This document shows positions 7,735 through 9,784 of a stretch of 9,784 bases of DNA, piece after piece. The notes under the pieces are model-generated. The model worked only from the letters and a program-made list of their open reading frames with translations, did no database searches and was not told where the DNA came from. Source of the stretch: Microbacterium sp. (lineage in GTDB: Bacteria > Actinomycetota > Actinomycetes > Actinomycetales > Microbacteriaceae); assembly GCA_031286555.1 (NCBI GenBank), contig JAITUD010000357.1:1-9784 (forward strand), read 5' to 3'. How positions within the stretch are numbered: the stretch's first letter is position 1; each line of letters begins with the position of its first letter. A program made the position numbers and the translations under genes.

Positions 7735-9784
7735 GTGACCGCCGAGTACTCCGCCCATCATCTGCAGGTCCTCGAGGGGCTCGAAGCGGTCCGGAAACGA
7801 CCCGGCATGTACATCGGGTCGAACGGCTCTCCGGGCCTGATGCACTGCCTCTGGGAGATCATCGACAACGCCGTGGACGAGGCGGTCGCCGGCAACGGCA
7901 CGAAGATCGACGTCTTCCTGCACTCGGACGGCAGCGTCGAGGTGCACGACCGCGGCCGCGGCATCCCCGTCGACGTCGAGCCGCGCACCGGCCTGACCGG
8001 CGTCGAGGTGGTCTTCACCAAGCTGCACGCCGGTGGCAAGTTCGGCGGCGGCTCGTATGCGGCATCCGGTGGTCTGCACGGCGTCGGCGCCTCCGTCGTG
8101 AACGCGCTCTCCGAGCGCCTCGACGTCGAGGTCGACCGCGGCGGCAAGACCTACGCGATGTCGTTCCACCGCGGCGAGCCCGGTCTCTTCGCCGACTCCG
8201 GGACCGAGAAGCGCCCGGATGCGCCGTTCACGCCGTTCCAGGAGAAGAGCGAGCTGCGCGTCGTCGGCAAGGCGCCGAAGGGCGCCACCGGCACCCGCAT
8301 CCGGTACTGGGCCGACCGGCAGATCTTCACGAAGGACGCCGCGTTCCAGCTCGGAGAGCTGGAGAACCGTGCGCGCCAGACCGCGTTCCTCATCCCCGGT
8401 CTCGAGCTGGTCGTCCGCGACGACCGCGCCGACGAGATGAACGAGACGTCCTACCACTACGAGGGCGGCATCTCGGAGTTCGTCGAGTACCTCGCCGCCG
8501 ACGCACCGGTCACCGACACCTGGCGCATCCAGGGCGAGGGCACGTTCAAGGAGACCGTGCCCGTGCTGCAGGCCGACGGGCACATGGTCGCGACCGAGGT
8601 CGAGCGCGTCTGCGCCGTCGACATCGCCCTGCGCTGGGGCACCGGCTACGACACCACCACCCGCTCGTTCGTGAACATCATCGCCACTCCCAAGGGCGGC
8701 ACCCACCAGCAGGGCTTCGAACAGGAGCTCCTGAAGTCGCTCCGCGGTCAGGTCGAGCAGAACGCCCGCCGGCTGAAGGCCGGCAACGACAAGCTCGAGA
8801 AGGACGACGTGCTGGCCGGGCTCACCGCGGTGCTCACCGTGAACCTGCCCGAGCCGCAGTTCGAGGGGCAGACCAAGGAGGTGCTCGGCACGCCCGCCGT
8901 GCGGTCGATCGTCTCCCAGGTGGTCCGCAAGGAGCTCGCCGCACGGTTCAGCTCCACCAAGCGCGACGACAAGAGCCAGGCGTCCCAGCTGCTCGACAAG
9001 GTCGTCGCCGAGATGAAGGCCCGTGTCTCGGCGCGCGCGCACAAGGAGACGCAGCGCCGCAAGAACGCCCTGGAGTCCTCGTCGCTGCCTGCGAAGCTGG
9101 TGGACTGCCGCTCCAGCGACGTCACCCAGTCCGAGCTGTTCATCGTCGAGGGCGACTCGGCACTGGGCACCGCCCGGCACGCGCGCAACAGCGAGTTCCA
9201 GGCGCTGCTGCCCATCCGCGGCAAGATCCTCAACGTGCAGAAGGCGTCGGTCAGCGACATGCTCGGCAACGCCGAGTGCGCCGCGATCATCACGACCATC
9301 GGCGCAGGCTCCGGGCGCACCTTCGATCTCAGCCAGGCACGGTACGGCAAGGTCATCCTGATGAGCGACGCCGACGTGGACGGCGCTCACATCCGCACGC
9401 TGCTGCTCACGCTGTTCTTCCGGTACATGCGTCCGCTCGTCGAGGCCGGCCGGGTGTTCTCGGCCGTGCCCCCGCTGCACCGAGTCATCGTGATGAACCC
9501 CGGCTCCAAGCCCAACGAGACGATCTACACCTACTCCGAGGCGGAGCTGCACACGCTCCTCACGAAGCTGCAGAAGTCCGGCAAGCGCTGGCAGGACCCG
9601 ATCCAGCGGTACAAGGGCCTCGGCGAGATGGACGCGGATCAGCTCGCGAACACGACGATGGAGAAGTCCGGCAGGCTGCTGCGCCGCGTCACCGTCGAGG
9701 ATGCCGAGGCTGCGGATGCCGCAGTGCGCACCTTCGAGCTGCTGATGGGCAACGATGTCGCACCGCGGCGCGAGTTCATCATGA
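7735..9784 (+). CDS. parE: DNA topoisomerase IV subunit B (type IIA, ATPase/TOPRIM), C-terminus cut by window edge
   Basis: ATPase subunit of type IIA topoisomerase, most likely topoisomerase IV, which decatenates daughter chromosomes. 683 codons are present and the reading frame is open to the end; REFIM at the edge suggests only a few residues are missing. The GHKL ATPase shows LWEIIDNAVDEA with catalytic Glu41 and Mg-binding Asn45, then DRGRGIP (72-78) and GGLHGVGASVVNALS (from 112). The transducer has the QK loop GQTK (Gln379, Lys381). The TOPRIM domain has EGDSA (Glu472), RGKILNV and the metal-binding DADVDG (Asp545, 547, 549), followed by YKGLGEMD. ParE rather than GyrB is inferred from the nearby principal sigma factor (as in Streptomyces hrdB-parE), the absence of dnaA/recF/gyrA neighbours and the EGDSALGTARHAR sequence. 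The GTG start follows a TAGAAT box and gives the standard N-terminus; parC is not in view. Confidence 0.92.
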   Translation, partial: MTAEYSAHHLQVLEGLEAVRKRPGMYIGSNGSPGLMHCLWEIIDNAVDEAVAGNGTKIDVFLHSDGSVEVHDRGRGIPVDVEPRTGLTGVEVVFTKLHAGGKFGGGSYAASGGLHGVGASVVNALSERLDVEVDRGGKTYAMSFHRGEPGLFADSGTEKRPDAPFTPFQEKSELRVVGKAPKGATGTRIRYWADRQIFTKDAAFQLGELENRARQTAFLIPGLELVVRDDRADEMNETSYHYEGGISEFVEYLAADAPVTDTWRIQGEGTFKETVPVLQADGHMVATEVERVCAVDIALRWGTGYDTTTRSFVNIIATPKGGTHQQGFEQELLKSLRGQVEQNARRLKAGNDKLEKDDVLAGLTAVLTVNLPEPQFEGQTKEVLGTPAVRSIVSQVVRKELAARFSSTKRDDKSQASQLLDKVVAEMKARVSARAHKETQRRKNALESSSLPAKLVDCRSSDVTQSELFIVEGDSALGTARHARNSEFQALLPIRGKILNVQKASVSDMLGNAECAAIITTIGAGSGRTFDLSQARYGKVILMSDADVDGAHIRTLLLTLFFRYMRPLVEAGRVFSAVPPLHRVIVMNPGSKPNETIYTYSEAELHTLLTKLQKSGKRWQDPIQRYKGLGEMDADQLANTTMEKSGRLLRRVTVEDAEAADAAVRTFELLMGNDVAPRREFIM

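Noticed and set aside
7552..9552. A 666-codon open frame antisense to parE
   Set aside because: It is a GC-rich shadow of parE: it has low-complexity Leu/Val/Gly/Arg/Asp composition and no recognisable domain, while the opposite strand encodes an intact, motif-complete ParE.

Overview
The window looks like chromosomal DNA of a high-GC actinobacterium, most likely a Microbacterium-like member of the Microbacteriaceae. The evidence is the roughly 70% GC, the codon use, the sigma factor and topoisomerase sequences, and the TAnnnT promoters placed 6 nt before start codons. This assignment is by recognition, not by a search. No mobile elements, RNA genes or CRISPR arrays were seen, and coding density is high.

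Layout. Bases 1-1065 (minus) hold the N-terminal 355 codons of an M17 leucyl aminopeptidase (pepA). It diverges from a PAC2-family protein (1169-2101, plus); both appear to start from leaderless promoters. A 161-nt leader with promoter-like and repeated TTGTCA/TTGACAA elements precedes the principal sigma factor rpoD (2263-3522). rpoD is followed without a break by four cell-wall-type genes: a MurT-like Mur ligase (3519-4835), a GatD-like amidotransferase (4832-5587), a short alanine-racemase C-domain protein (5602-6294) and an alanine-racemase-like protein (6291-7322). Most junctions overlap by 4 nt. A small zinc-finger protein (7337-7555, minus) converges on this block. After a divergent intergenic region comes topoisomerase IV subunit B (parE, 7735 to the window end, cut just before its C-terminus).

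The most interesting part is the cassette after rpoD. All four proteins are altered at positions that matter for the textbook activity, and the alterations fit together. The GatD-like protein has no cysteine at all; Val92 and Gln191 stand where the nucleophilic Cys and catalytic His belong, so it should not hydrolyse glutamine. The MurT-like ligase keeps its P-loop but also has no cysteine, so the Cys4 zinc ribbon of known MurT is gone. The two racemase-like proteins are complementary halves. One keeps the partner-supplied Tyr265/Met312-type residues but has Arg for the PLP lysine and lacks most of the barrel. The other keeps the PLP lysine and barrel residues but has lost the Tyr265 loop. Since alanine racemase active sites form across the dimer interface, the pair could make one composite active site as a heterodimer.

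MurT-GatD normally amidates the alpha-carboxyl of D-Glu in lipid II. That is the same carboxyl used for cross-linking in the group B peptidoglycan of Microbacteriaceae. I infer, without proof, that this cassette may have been repurposed for group B cross-bridge synthesis: a ligase joining an amino acid rather than ammonia, with a dedicated composite racemase supplying a D-amino acid, co-expressed with the housekeeping sigma factor.
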